Shown here piece after piece: positions 9,366-19,028 of a stretch of DNA of 64,000 bases. Position 1 is the first letter of the stretch. Each line of letters opens with the position of its first letter. The stretch is from Pseudoalteromonas rubra. Lineage in GTDB: Bacteria > Pseudomonadota > Gammaproteobacteria > Enterobacterales > Alteromonadaceae. The translations under genes and the position numbers were made by a program. A model generated the notes under the pieces. That model had not been told where the DNA came from. It saw only the letters and a list, made by a program, of their open reading frames with translations, and did not search any database. The DNA lies in assembly GCF_001482385.1 (NCBI RefSeq), contig NZ_CP013612.1, positions 496,001 through 560,000 of the forward strand, read 5' to 3'.

Positions 9366-10733
9366 ATGAGTAATTTACTTGTTCACTCATCACAAGGAAT
9401 ACCGGTACATTTTATTAAGGAAAACCAGCTTAGCGAATGGCTAGAGGAAAATGCGCCACAAGCCAAAAGCATCACGCTGGCGACCAGACAGAAAACGCAA
9501 AAAACTTTACTGATCCCAGACGTTCAAAACGGCGAAATTCAGGCTGTACTGAGCCTAGTCGATTCACTGGATGATATGTGGCTGGCTGGCGATTTACCTG
9601 CTCAGTTACCGCAAGGCACATATCAACTGCAAGGTGATGAGGCATTTGTTGAACAGGCTGCGCTTGGTTACCTGTTAGGTGCATATACGTTTGATGCGTA
9701 CAAGAAAGCGTCTGCGCCAAGTGCAAAGCTGGCGATTGAGTCAGAAACCATGTTGAAGAAATTGCAGGATCAAGCTGATGCCATTTATCTGGTCAGAGAT
9801 TTGGTCAACACGCCTGCGGCGGACATGATGCCGCAACATATGGCAGAGATCTGTGCAGAGATGGCAGCGCAATTTGGTGCACAGTTTACTCAAGTCGTCG
9901 GTGATGAATTACTGGAACACAACTATCCAACGATTCATATGGTTGGCAGAGCAAGTGAAAACAAGCCACGCCTGCTGGATTTGAGCTGGGGTGATGAACA
10001 TGCACCCAAGCTAACTTTGGTCGGTAAAGGTGTCTGCTTTGACTCGGGTGGTCTGGATCTTAAACCGGCCTCCGGCATGCGTAACATGAAAAAAGACATG
10101 GGTGGGGCTGCTCATGTGCTGGGCCTGGCGCATATGATTATGGCGGCTGGTTTACCGGTGCGTCTGCGGGTATTGATCCCAGCGGTTGAGAATGCCGTGT
10201 CGCGCAATGCATTTCGTCCGGGCGATGTGGTCCAGACGCGCAAAGGCCTGACAGTTGAAATTGACAACACGGATGCCGAGGGTCGCCTGGTACTGTGTGA
10301 TGCACTGGCAGAAGCACAAGCGGATGAGCCGGATCTGTTGATTGATTTCGCCACTTTGACAGGTGCATGCCGGATTGCGCTGGGAACTGAGTTGCCGGGC
10401 TTTTATAGCACAGATCAGGAAGTGGCCAATGGTATGATTGCTCAAGGTAATGCGCTTCAGGATCCAATCTGGCAGCTACCTTTGTTCGAGCAATACAAGG
10501 CCCTGTTTAAGAGCGACGTTGCAGATATGGCAAATTGTGGTTCTACGCCATTTGGCGGTTCAATCACCGCTGCATTGTATTTGAAAGAGTTTGTCGAGCC
10601 TGAACAGACTCCTTGGGTGCACTTTGATGTGATGGCGTGGAACATACGCGCCTTACCTGGCAGACCTGTGGGCGGCGAAGGGCTTGGCCTCAGAGCGACC
10701 TTTGCGTATCTAGAGCAGCGGTACGCGTCGTAA
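9366..10733 (+). CDS. leucyl aminopeptidase family protein (M17)
   Basis: Cytosolic metallopeptidase that removes N-terminal residues from peptides. The ATG at 9366 is chosen because AGAGG lies 7 bases upstream. An earlier in-frame start at 9324 has no ribosome site. The 455-aa product has a short divergent N-terminal domain and a typical M17 catalytic domain: GKGVCFDSGGLDLKP from residue 220 (Lys221 and an Asp as metal ligands) and the family signature NTDAEGRL at 301-308. A strong terminator follows 27 bp after the stop codon. The short N-terminal domain is closer to PepB-like relatives than to PepA. Confidence 0.9.
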   Translation: MSNLLVHSSQGIPVHFIKENQLSEWLEENAPQAKSITLATRQKTQKTLLIPDVQNGEIQAVLSLVDSLDDMWLAGDLPAQLPQGTYQLQGDEAFVEQAALGYLLGAYTFDAYKKASAPSAKLAIESETMLKKLQDQADAIYLVRDLVNTPAADMMPQHMAEICAEMAAQFGAQFTQVVGDELLEHNYPTIHMVGRASENKPRLLDLSWGDEHAPKLTLVGKGVCFDSGGLDLKPASGMRNMKKDMGGAAHVLGLAHMIMAAGLPVRLRVLIPAVENAVSRNAFRPGDVVQTRKGLTVEIDNTDAEGRLVLCDALAEAQADEPDLLIDFATLTGACRIALGTELPGFYSTDQEVANGMIAQGNALQDPIWQLPLFEQYKALFKSDVADMANCGSTPFGGSITAALYLKEFVEPEQTPWVHFDVMAWNIRALPGRPVGGEGLGLRATFAYLEQRYAS

Positions 10734-10760
10734 TTTATTCTGACTAATGTCAAAGTGATA

Positions 10761-10783
10761 AAAGGGCCGTAGTGGCCCTTTTT
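10761..10783 (+). terminator. rho-independent terminator after the M17 aminopeptidase gene
   Basis: The stem AAAGGGCC / GGCCCTTT with a GTAGT loop runs directly into a T-run. It is well placed to end the aminopeptidase transcript. Confidence 0.85.
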
Positions 10784-10878
10784 AGTGTTTCCAAACGGGG
10801 AAAACAGTCAGGCTCAGTTGCTATAATTTTAAAAAGTCTTAGAGTATCGAAGGTTATGCCCTTATTCTGAGTACCATT

Positions 10879-12000
10879 TTGTCCGTGTTTTCACCTCAAA
10901 AATCTGAACTGGCACCGCTTGAACCTGAATCATCAGCGCTACCACATTTATCGAAACAGTTTTGGAGTTTGCAAATTGCTGGATGGCTCGGCTATGCCGC
11001 TGTGGTGTTTCTGGCAATCATTCAGCCTCAGTTTGATGCGTCCGGTTTTAATCTGGCCGGACAGATCATAAACCTGGGGGTCGAAAGTCTTAGCGGCTTC
11101 ATGCTCTCCTTGGTGCAGTGGCTTTTTATTCGCAAAATCATTCATCAGCCCTTGCAGCGTACCCTGGTTATCAGTTTTCTCTCTGCTGCCTTGCTGGGAC
11201 TTATCTATAACGTTATTAAACTCGCCAGCTATAAAGTTATCGTACACGACCAGCGCTGGAACGAGGCCTGGACCATGCTGGAGTTTGGTGGCTGGTTGCT
11301 GTTCTCTTTGACTACTATGTTTGTCTGGACTTCGATATTTTTTATCATGCTGTATAACAGTCGATTACAAAAAGAGCATGAACGCTTGCTAAGAGCGCAG
11401 ACTCAGGCCAAGGATGCACAGTTACAAATGCTGCGTTATCAGCTTAATCCGCACTTTATGTTTAATACGATGAATGCCATCTCAACGCTGATCCTGAAAC
11501 AGGATAACGACGCGGCATCAGAAATGCTTGATAAGCTGTGTGACTTTTTCCGTCACTCACTCGAGGCCACGCAAGGCAGCAGGATCCCGTTAAAAGAGGA
11601 AATTCAGTTGATTGAGTTGTATCTGGCGATCGAGAAAGTCCGTTTTGGACACCGGCTGTCGGTGCGCTATGAGATTGAACCGCAAGCGCAGAAGGCATTG
11701 GTGCCGAATATGTTATGCCAGCCTGTTGTTGAGAATGCCATTAAGTATGCTATCGAGCCAAGTAAACAGGGTGGAGAGATTACGATATCGGCAAAGCGGC
11801 ATACACAGCATCTTATTATAATGATTTCAGACTGCGGCACAGGCTCAGATGAGGCGGCTGTAAAAGGGTTTGGCATAGGACTAAACAATGCTAAAACCAG
11901 ACTGGATGTGATGTATAACGGTAATTTCACCGTGTCTTTGAATAAAAATACAGCCGGGGGGAATACCGTGACCTTAGTGCTGCCATACGAGGTTGAATGA
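10879..12000 (+). CDS. LytS/YehU-type sensor histidine kinase
   Basis: A 373-aa membrane kinase. Four hydrophobic segments (about residues 30-49, 66-86, 95-118 and 136-160) are followed by a coiled linker and the His_kinase domain with the H-box LRYQLNPHFMFNTMNA (phospho-acceptor His192). The ATPase domain has the N-box CQPVVENAIKYA and the G-box GFGIGLNNAKTRL. It passes phosphate to the LytTR regulator encoded directly after it (4-bp ATGA overlap). The start is uncertain: TTG at 10879 and GTG at 10885 are both in frame and neither has a strong ribosome site. The signal sensed is unknown. The pair lies immediately upstream of the laminarin locus. Confidence 0.88.
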   Translation: MSVFSPQKSELAPLEPESSALPHLSKQFWSLQIAGWLGYAAVVFLAIIQPQFDASGFNLAGQIINLGVESLSGFMLSLVQWLFIRKIIHQPLQRTLVISFLSAALLGLIYNVIKLASYKVIVHDQRWNEAWTMLEFGGWLLFSLTTMFVWTSIFFIMLYNSRLQKEHERLLRAQTQAKDAQLQMLRYQLNPHFMFNTMNAISTLILKQDNDAASEMLDKLCDFFRHSLEATQGSRIPLKEEIQLIELYLAIEKVRFGHRLSVRYEIEPQAQKALVPNMLCQPVVENAIKYAIEPSKQGGEITISAKRHTQHLIIMISDCGTGSDEAAVKGFGIGLNNAKTRLDVMYNGNFTVSLNKNTAGGNTVTLVLPYEVE

Positions 12001-12836
12001 CCATGACAAAACCACTGAGCGCCATCATAGTGGACGATGAACCCCTTGCGCTGGAGGGGCTGAGTCTCAGGCTGGCTAAAATCCCCGAAATAGAAGTGAT
12101 TGGTCAGGCCGAAAATGGTGATGATGCGATCCGCTTGTGCCATGAATTGAGTCCGGACGTGCTGTTTTTGGACTTACAGTTGCCCGGGCTTAATGGCATT
12201 GAAGTGGTTCAGGCGATACAGGCCGATGTCTTGCCTATGGTGGTTTTTGTCAGTGCTTATAGTGACTACGCCCTCGAAGCCTTTGAGCTTAATGCCATTG
12301 ACTATGTTTTGAAGCCCGCGAACCTGGGTCGGTTGCAAAAAACGGTGACCCGGATCCTAGAACGTCGAAAGCCTCGTCAGGCTGAGCAGGAAAAATATCG
12401 CTTGCTACAGGCACTGACCAAAACTTCTGGGTTGGATGTGGCTGAGTTAGAATCCTGGCTGGAAACGGACAGCCCGTTGCCTGCAATGCAGGATAGAGAG
12501 CTGGTTATTAAAAACAGTGATAATGAACAGGTCTTTGTACCGATGGACACGATCCGCTGGATTGACGCAGCCGGTGATTACATGTGCGTGCATACTGAGT
12601 CAGAAACCCATGTCCTGCGCATTACCATGAAAAAGTTGCAGACTTTGCTGGATGAAACCCAGTTTGCCCGGATCCACAAGTCGACCATAGTTAACTTAAG
12701 TTATGTCACCGCGATTAAACCTATGCGAAATAACGAGAGTCTGGTGACGCTTAAAGGGCAGGTAGAACTCAAAGTCAGTCGTAACTATAGTCAGGCATTA
12801 CATCAGTTTGTTGCTAAAAAGAAAACGTTGAGCTAA
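11997..12836 (+). CDS. LytTR-family response regulator
   Basis: A DNA-binding partner of the preceding kinase, 279 aa. The receiver domain (about residues 7-120) has the acidic pocket VDDE and the phospho-acceptor Asp59 in LFLDLQLPG, with the conserved Lys in YVLKPA. The C-terminal part (about 165-275) is a LytTR domain with RWIDAAGDYMCVHT and FARIHKSTIVNLSYV, which binds direct repeats in target promoters. Its ATG overlaps the kinase stop codon, and GAGG lies just upstream, which indicates translational coupling. A second in-frame ATG at 12003 is possible. It may control the laminarin genes that follow, but this is inferred from position only. Confidence 0.92.
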   Translation: MTMTKPLSAIIVDDEPLALEGLSLRLAKIPEIEVIGQAENGDDAIRLCHELSPDVLFLDLQLPGLNGIEVVQAIQADVLPMVVFVSAYSDYALEAFELNAIDYVLKPANLGRLQKTVTRILERRKPRQAEQEKYRLLQALTKTSGLDVAELESWLETDSPLPAMQDRELVIKNSDNEQVFVPMDTIRWIDAAGDYMCVHTESETHVLRITMKKLQTLLDETQFARIHKSTIVNLSYVTAIKPMRNNESLVTLKGQVELKVSRNYSQALHQFVAKKKTLS

Positions 12837-13276
12837 TTAGTTCGCGTAAGTACATAGAAGAAATATCAGTCGGGAGCAAGAAGCATTACCTCTTCTGGTG
12901 CAACGGCTACAAGGTTTGGTGCAATATATATGTACCCGTTCCCCTCCAAAAGCCAAGGAAAACAAAAGGCTAACCTTTCATCTTATTTTTGTATCGCTTT
13001 GTCGTGCACTATTGTGGCCCACGTTCTTGTGTCGCAACAGCTGCCCGTGATGGCGCGTTTCCATTGTAACATTCAGGTTAATTTAACAGGATAGCCTCAG
13101 GAGCAGACCGAATTGGTCTCCGGTTCGCTGCTCATTCTTGGTAGTACGGACATTGCAACTGACTGCACCTGAGTGTGATTGATTGCAAATAACAAGTACA
13201 GCGGCTCTGTGCCAGACTGTAAAAAGAACACGTCCGCGCTACACAACAATCGGTTCGATTAGTTGGAACATACATT
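12837..13276. other. intergenic region, 440 bp, before the laminarin genes
   Basis: The region separates the LytTR regulator gene from the GH16 gene on the same strand. It probably carries the promoter of the glucan locus. Visible elements are an inverted repeat at 13101-13133 and moderately AT-rich stretches. I see no supported ORF and no clear terminator after the regulator gene, so read-through from the two-component genes is possible. Confidence 0.55.
13101..13133. promoter_or_regulatory. nested inverted repeat upstream of the GH16 gene
   Basis: GAGCAG and CTGCTC flank an inner imperfect palindrome ACCGAATTGGT. It lies 144 bp upstream of the GH16 start codon. It may be a transcription-factor site or a leader hairpin. 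No T-tail follows, so it does not look like a terminator. Confidence 0.35.
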
Positions 13277-15937
13277 ATGATAAAAGTTGCAAAATCCTTC
13301 ACCAGTCTTGGTGTCTTGCTTGCGATAGCTGGTTTAACTGGCTGTGGCGGCGACGCTGAAACCAACACTGATCTGAGCAAAACGGATCCTCAGACACCGG
13401 TCTCTGACTGGCAACTCGTCTGGCAAGATGAGTTTGATGAGACACAAATCAATACTCAAAACTGGACGCACGAAGTGAACTGCCTGGGTGGCGGAAATGA
13501 AGAACGTCAATGCTACACAGATGATTCGGTCAATTCGTATGTCAGCGATGGGACATTGAAAATAGTCGCGCTTCGCGCTACGGAAGGTGCTGAAAAGCCT
13601 TATACATCTGCGCGCCTTATTACAAAACATAAAGCGGATTTTAAATATGGCCGCTTTGAAATGCGGGCAAAGTTTCCCAGCGGGCAGGGCAGCTGGCCGG
13701 CATTTTGGATGCTGCCAACTGATGAAGTCTATGGTGGCTGGCCCAAATCTGGCGAGATTGACATAGTTGAAGCGGTGAACCTCAAAGCACAAGATGCGGA
13801 TGGCATGCCTGAGGCTCATGTCTACGGGACCTTACATTATGGTAAGGATTGGCCTGACAACGTTCACTCTGGTAAAGCGCATAGCTTACCGGATGGTGTT
13901 AACCCGGCCGACGACTTTCATACCTATGCGGTGGAATGGCAAGAAGGAGAGATACGCTGGTATGTTGATGATTACCTTTATGCTACACAGCGACAGTCAG
14001 AGCCCCTGTATGACAGTAGTGGCAACGTATTTAGTCTGAAACACCGGGGGTGGTTCGCCGAGTACCATGATCAGGGTAGTGGTGAGCTGGTAACACACTG
14101 GGACAGTGCACCGTTTGATCAAAATTTTTATCTTATTCTGAACCTGGCTGTTGGCGGCAATTGGCCTGAAGCGGTTAATGAAACGGGCGTCGATGCTGGT
14201 GCTTTTGCAAATGGGCAAACCTTCGAAGTGGATTATGTCCGGGTCTATCAATGTCAGCAAAACCCGCAAACAGGCAAAGGCTGCGAAACGATCCGCGCTG
14301 GATGGGATTCACTGGATGATGCACTGGTTGAAGGTAAAGCGCCCAGCCCACCGCCGCCTGCGACTTCAGGGGATAGTCTGCAAATCTTTGACGGTGAGCT
14401 TAATAAAGACTGGCCAGCGTGGGATTGCTGTGGCGGCAGCGTGCCCGCTTTAGTCGAGGATGACACAGCTGGCATGGCGGTAGAGTTTAGCGTGGGCAGT
14501 GAGCCTACGGTCAATGGGTTTATCTCTCGAGATCCGATGGCGTCTGATGCTGGCGGTAGTCCCAGCCCGTTCGATGCCTCTTCGTTGATTGAGTCCGGCG
14601 TCGTGCGTTTCGATTTGAAAGTGACTGCTGCGCCTGCGAATTCAGAGGCGTCCTGGATGCTAAAAATTGAAAGCGCAAACGGAGAAAAAGCGGTTGAGCT
14701 GGCTTTGTCTGAAAGCGTAGAAGGGGTACTGCCGGCGGTTGAACAATGGCAAACTTTTACTTTCCCCCTACAGATGTTGGCAGAGCAGGGGTTGGACATC
14801 AGCAGTATTGATGCATTGCTTATTTTTCCGGCATGGGGCAGTGGCGAAGGCGCAGTTTATCGCGTCACAGATGTTGCGATTGTGACACCAGACACAACCA
14901 CCGCATTGGTGGTGTTTGAAGAGACCGAAAATCCTGCCTGGCCAATGTGGGATTGTTGTGGCGGTTCTTTACCTACGGTTGAGCTAGACGATGATGCGCA
15001 CGGCAATGTTGCAGAGTTTGTGATCGGTGATACAGCAACGGTGATGGGGTTTATTTCCCGACAAGAGTTTATTTCAGCCGAAGGGATGAGCGCGGCACCA
15101 TTTGATGCCTCCTCTATCCTGTCTAACGGCGTAATCGAGTTTGATATGAAGGTGGTGAGTGCGCCACAAGACGCCACTGCAGCCTGGTTCTTCAAAGCTG
15201 AATCAGTGGACGCAGAAAGTGCTGCTGAACTGACCCTGGATAAGAGTATTCAGCAAACAGCTCCCGAGGTTGGCCAGTGGCAAACTTATACATTTACTTT
15301 AACGGATCTGGTGGCAGCTGGCCTGGACATCAGTGCGGTTGACGTATTAATGGTTTTTCCCAGCTGGGGCCAGGGGGCTGGCGCGATATACCGCATAGAT
15401 AACGTGAAAATTTACGATCCGAATCAGGCGGATGACTTTGTCGGTGAAGTGTTATTTGCCGATGACGTTAAAGCCAAATGGTCGCTGTGGGATTGTTGTG
15501 GCGGCTCCACCCCCACGCTTGAAAATGACGATATGACTCAGGGCATGGTAGCGGAATTTAAAGTTGGCGGTGAGCCTACTGTTATGGGGCTGTTTGCTGA
15601 AGACGACCACTATCTTGATGCATCCCCCTATCTGGAGAATGGCTCGGTTCAGTTTGATCTCAAAGTAGTGACAGCACCCAATGATAGCAGCGCACCCTGG
15701 AAGTTTAAGATAGAAGCGCTGGATGCCAGTTTTGCACTGGAGCTTAATCTGACCGACAGTCTGGAGGCTGCGGCACCTCAGGTTGGCCAGTGGCAGACCT
15801 ATACCTTCCCACTTCAGACACTGCAGGATGGTGGGGTGAACATCAGCGGCATTGACATCATCATGATTTACCCGGCCTGGGGGCAGGGCGAAGGAGCTGT
15901 ATACCGGCTCGATAATGTGATGATCACAGCGCAATAA
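13277..15937 (+). CDS. GH16 endo-beta-1,3-glucanase (laminarinase) lipoprotein with three C-terminal repeats
   Basis: Cleaves internal beta-1,3 (or mixed-linkage) bonds of laminarin-type glucans at the cell surface. A lipobox LTGC (Cys23) predicts a lipoprotein. The GH16 domain spans about residues 44-326, with the catalytic motif GEIDIVEA (nucleophile Glu160, Asp162, acid/base Glu165) and the WPAFWMLP strand. A Pro-rich linker (356-361) leads to three repeats, each opening with WDCCGGS (Asp at 383, 559 and 739) and ending in a W-x-x-YTFPL / PAWGxGxGAxYR pattern. At 886 aa it is much longer than a bare GH16. It begins an apparent operon with a TonB receptor 62 bp downstream. Confidence 0.92.
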   Translation: MIKVAKSFTSLGVLLAIAGLTGCGGDAETNTDLSKTDPQTPVSDWQLVWQDEFDETQINTQNWTHEVNCLGGGNEERQCYTDDSVNSYVSDGTLKIVALRATEGAEKPYTSARLITKHKADFKYGRFEMRAKFPSGQGSWPAFWMLPTDEVYGGWPKSGEIDIVEAVNLKAQDADGMPEAHVYGTLHYGKDWPDNVHSGKAHSLPDGVNPADDFHTYAVEWQEGEIRWYVDDYLYATQRQSEPLYDSSGNVFSLKHRGWFAEYHDQGSGELVTHWDSAPFDQNFYLILNLAVGGNWPEAVNETGVDAGAFANGQTFEVDYVRVYQCQQNPQTGKGCETIRAGWDSLDDALVEGKAPSPPPPATSGDSLQIFDGELNKDWPAWDCCGGSVPALVEDDTAGMAVEFSVGSEPTVNGFISRDPMASDAGGSPSPFDASSLIESGVVRFDLKVTAAPANSEASWMLKIESANGEKAVELALSESVEGVLPAVEQWQTFTFPLQMLAEQGLDISSIDALLIFPAWGSGEGAVYRVTDVAIVTPDTTTALVVFEETENPAWPMWDCCGGSLPTVELDDDAHGNVAEFVIGDTATVMGFISRQEFISAEGMSAAPFDASSILSNGVIEFDMKVVSAPQDATAAWFFKAESVDAESAAELTLDKSIQQTAPEVGQWQTYTFTLTDLVAAGLDISAVDVLMVFPSWGQGAGAIYRIDNVKIYDPNQADDFVGEVLFADDVKAKWSLWDCCGGSTPTLENDDMTQGMVAEFKVGGEPTVMGLFAEDDHYLDASPYLENGSVQFDLKVVTAPNDSSAPWKFKIEALDASFALELNLTDSLEAAAPQVGQWQTYTFPLQTLQDGGVNISGIDIIMIYPAWGQGEGAVYRLDNVMITAQ
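14378..15937 (+). repeat. three tandem in-frame repeats inside the GH16 gene
   Basis: Three modules of roughly 160-180 codons start near 14378, 14909 and 15440. Each has W(A/M/L)WDCCGGS near its N terminus, VMGF/VNGF-IS in the middle, a VxFDxKVxxAP strand, and WQTYTFPL with DISxID near the end. The last strand resembles the tail domain of the GH3 enzyme in the same locus (W-Q-V-L, then SxSFSDISI). The modules are probably glucan-binding beta-sandwiches. Confidence 0.8.
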
Positions 15938-15999
15938 AACCAAACCGATGGCGTGGGATTGCCACGTCCAGACAGCGAAAATTATTCAAGCAGGTCATT

Positions 16000-18957
16000 A
16001 TGAATACAGTAAATTATAAACTATCACATGTCGCGATTCTGATCGGTGCGGTACTTGGTACTTCTATAGTACAGGCTGAGGAAGCCGCGTCGCATGCTGC
16101 TGAGAAAACGCCCGAGGTCATTGAAATTCGCGGCATCAAGGGGAGTTTGATCCGCTCTATGAACGTCAAACGAGATATGTCAGGCGTGGTGGATGCGATT
16201 TCAGCAGAAGAAATGGGCAAATTCCCAGACACCAATCTTGCGGAGTCTCTAAAGCGCATTACCGGTGTGGCAGTGAGTCGCAGCAATGGTGAAGGCAGTC
16301 AGATCACCGTACGTGGCTTCGGCCCGGACTTTAATCTGGTAACGCTCAATGGCAGACAAATGCCGGGAACGGGTAACAGCCGCTCTTATAATTTTGAAAA
16401 CCTGTCATCCGATGGGGTTTCGGCACTCGAAGTCTATAAAACAGCACGTGCTGACAATCCGACAGGCGGATTAGGTGCGACGGTGAATATTGTCACTGCT
16501 CGTCCTCTGGATAGTGGTGCTGAGAATATGTCGTTTTCAGCGAAAGCAATCCACGATTCTTCAAATGTCGCAGGCGATGACGTTACGCCAGAGATCTCAG
16601 CTTTGTACTCCAATGCATTTTTGGATGGCACAGTCGGGTTTGGCTTTACCGTCAACCACCACCGCCGTGATTTTCAGCAGCAAAGTGCCAATATCCAGGG
16701 CTGGCAGGCGAATGTCGATTTACCAGCTAACCTTGAAGCAGACAGCGTCACTGACAATCGCCCTTTAAATGATCAAGGGGTGCCCGCAGGTGACTATTTT
16801 TTCCCTCGGGATATGAATTATCAGATAAGTGATTTACAGCGTGAGCGAACCAACGGTCAGGTTGTTTTCCAGTATGCGCCCAACGATGACATAGTGATGA
16901 CGCTGGATTATACCGGAACTAAGTCTGTTACCGGTAAGAATGCGATTTCCTGGGGGATGTGGAACGACTACGGCGGTAATATCAGCGGCTATGAACTGGA
17001 TGAGAACGGCACCGTTGTGTATGCCGATATCAGTGGTAACGACGGGTCTTTTAGCGCCTCACGTTCAACCACCGAAGTGAAAGAGCGCTCAGTTGGTTTT
17101 AATATTCAATGGCAAGCCAGTGATGCTCTGAGTCTGAGCCTGGACTATCACGATTCTCAAAGTGAAACCGATAATGGCGCAGACGCCGGCCTGGGTAGTG
17201 AAGGCACGCTGGTACTGGGCTCTGATCAGCTAACGACCAAGCGCTACGATTTTCGTAGCGGAGAGATCCCGCACGCTGAAATTCTGTGGCGAAATGGCAC
17301 CAATGAGCTGGCAGCCAGTGAAATCGATTCTCACTTTAGCCAGTTTGTACACTCACCGGGCAAAGCAACCGTCGAGCAGTTACAATTAGATGGTGTCTGG
17401 GAAAATCTGAGTGACCGTTGGGCTCTGGTGAACATAAAATTTGGTGTGGCACGCACAGAGCAGGAAATGAGCGGATCGAATGCCTGGAGTGGCCTGATAG
17501 GTGGGTTCCTGTTTAATCCTGCCTGGCCGGAATTATTCCCCGATGGCATGTTTACCCAACATGACACGAGTGACTTTTTAAATGCATTCGATGGTGGTGG
17601 CAGTGCGTTACAGCCACACTATTACTATACCTTTGACTTCGATGAAGTTGCCGCTCGCTCCGAAGCCTTCTTGACCAATGAATTACTCGGTGGAAATGAT
17701 TATTTTGCGACTACGGCATATCACGACATGGGAACGGTATCGCGTGAGAGCGTGACCGAAGAAACCAGCAGTATTTACGTGTCAGGTTTCTGGGAATTTG
17801 AGGTTGCTAGCTATCCGGTGCAGATAAACGCTGGTGTTCGTTACGAGCAAACCGATGTGACCAGCAACACCTTCCAGCCTACGCCGACTGCTGTCTGGTG
17901 GAAAGGCGGCAGTGAGTGGCATACCCAGTACGTGCCTGATGGCGATGCCTTCTTTACCGTGGAGGGCGAACATGATGTGGTTCTGCCAATGGTGGACTTA
18001 CGCGTGGATGTGACTGATGAGCTGGTTGCCCGAATGTCCTGGGGCAAAACCATTTCGCGGGCACCTCTGGGGGATCTGGTTGGCGGGCGGAGTCTGTCAA
18101 ACAGCCCTAAAATTGGCTCTCGTAATGCCAGCGAAGGCAATACCAATTTACAACCATTTGAGTCCACGAACTTTGACCTTAGCCTCGAGTATTATTATGC
18201 CGAAGGCAGTTACGCAGCCATTGGTTACTTTGATAAGTCGGTGAAAAACTTCATTGGCAGTCAGATAAACTCAACGACTGTTGAAGGCTTTAACGACATC
18301 TATCAGGGGCCCAGGTGGTTGCAAGCTGTTGCGGATATTGAAAGCCGGGGTGAGCAGGCCACGAACGATGCCATTTTTGCTCAGATGCAGGCCAATGGCG
18401 CAACCCTCAATGAGCAGGGCTATATTACACCAAACGCCGATGATCCTTTGATAGTGTGGGATTTTACACGGCCATTCAATGCGCCCGATACCAAGTCAGT
18501 TGATGGCTTTGAAGTGGCTGTGCAGCACCTGTTCGGCGAAACCGGATTTGGCGTCGGGGTGAACGCGACATTTGTAAATGGTGATGTGGAGTTCGATGTT
18601 GCCAGTCTGGAGCAACAAACCCCGCTTACCGGGCTAAGTGATTCTGCAAACTTTCAGGTGTTTTATGAGCTTGACGGACTGTCTGTGAAGCTGACATATG
18701 CCTGGCGTGATGAGTACCTGATCGGAGTCGGCCAGGATCAGGGGTCTTCTGATAACCCGCCGCAATTTGCCAAGGCCTTTGGTCAATGGGATATGAGCGT
18801 CAACTACGATATGACAGAGCAGCTGACGGTGTTCTTCGAGGGCGTGAACCTCAATGATGAAACCGAGCAGGGCTTTGGTCGTTATGAACGTCAATTCCTG
18901 TTCGCCCGCCAATACGGCCCCAGGTATGCACTGGGCTTCCGATATAAGTTTAATTAA
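16000..18957 (+). CDS. TonB-dependent receptor of the laminarin locus
   Basis: A 985-aa outer-membrane receptor. The signal peptide ends at SIVQA, followed by a plug with IRGIKGSLIRSMNVKRD, FPDTNLAESLKRITGV, ITVRGFGPDFNLVTLNGRQ and ALEVYKTA. This is the pattern of the proteobacterial carbohydrate-type receptor subfamily (TIGR01782-like). The barrel ends in FRYKFN. Its place between the GH16 laminarinase and the sugar transporter indicates that it imports laminarin oligosaccharides into the periplasm. The gene is 62 bp after GH16 and 71 bp before the MFS gene, so one transcript is likely. No SusD-like partner is present, as expected outside Bacteroidota. Confidence 0.93.
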   Translation: MNTVNYKLSHVAILIGAVLGTSIVQAEEAASHAAEKTPEVIEIRGIKGSLIRSMNVKRDMSGVVDAISAEEMGKFPDTNLAESLKRITGVAVSRSNGEGSQITVRGFGPDFNLVTLNGRQMPGTGNSRSYNFENLSSDGVSALEVYKTARADNPTGGLGATVNIVTARPLDSGAENMSFSAKAIHDSSNVAGDDVTPEISALYSNAFLDGTVGFGFTVNHHRRDFQQQSANIQGWQANVDLPANLEADSVTDNRPLNDQGVPAGDYFFPRDMNYQISDLQRERTNGQVVFQYAPNDDIVMTLDYTGTKSVTGKNAISWGMWNDYGGNISGYELDENGTVVYADISGNDGSFSASRSTTEVKERSVGFNIQWQASDALSLSLDYHDSQSETDNGADAGLGSEGTLVLGSDQLTTKRYDFRSGEIPHAEILWRNGTNELAASEIDSHFSQFVHSPGKATVEQLQLDGVWENLSDRWALVNIKFGVARTEQEMSGSNAWSGLIGGFLFNPAWPELFPDGMFTQHDTSDFLNAFDGGGSALQPHYYYTFDFDEVAARSEAFLTNELLGGNDYFATTAYHDMGTVSRESVTEETSSIYVSGFWEFEVASYPVQINAGVRYEQTDVTSNTFQPTPTAVWWKGGSEWHTQYVPDGDAFFTVEGEHDVVLPMVDLRVDVTDELVARMSWGKTISRAPLGDLVGGRSLSNSPKIGSRNASEGNTNLQPFESTNFDLSLEYYYAEGSYAAIGYFDKSVKNFIGSQINSTTVEGFNDIYQGPRWLQAVADIESRGEQATNDAIFAQMQANGATLNEQGYITPNADDPLIVWDFTRPFNAPDTKSVDGFEVAVQHLFGETGFGVGVNATFVNGDVEFDVASLEQQTPLTGLSDSANFQVFYELDGLSVKLTYAWRDEYLIGVGQDQGSSDNPPQFAKAFGQWDMSVNYDMTEQLTVFFEGVNLNDETEQGFGRYERQFLFARQYGPRYALGFRYKFN

Positions 18958-19028
18958 TTCTGAATCCGCTCTGGTTTTTGCGTTAAGCAGGACCAGAGCC
19001 TGCTGGAAATATTTTTTGGAAATTCATT

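Noticed and set aside
13334..13819. 161-codon antisense frame within the GH16 gene
   Set aside because: It is a mirror of the GH16 coding frame, which has clear catalytic motifs and a lipobox.
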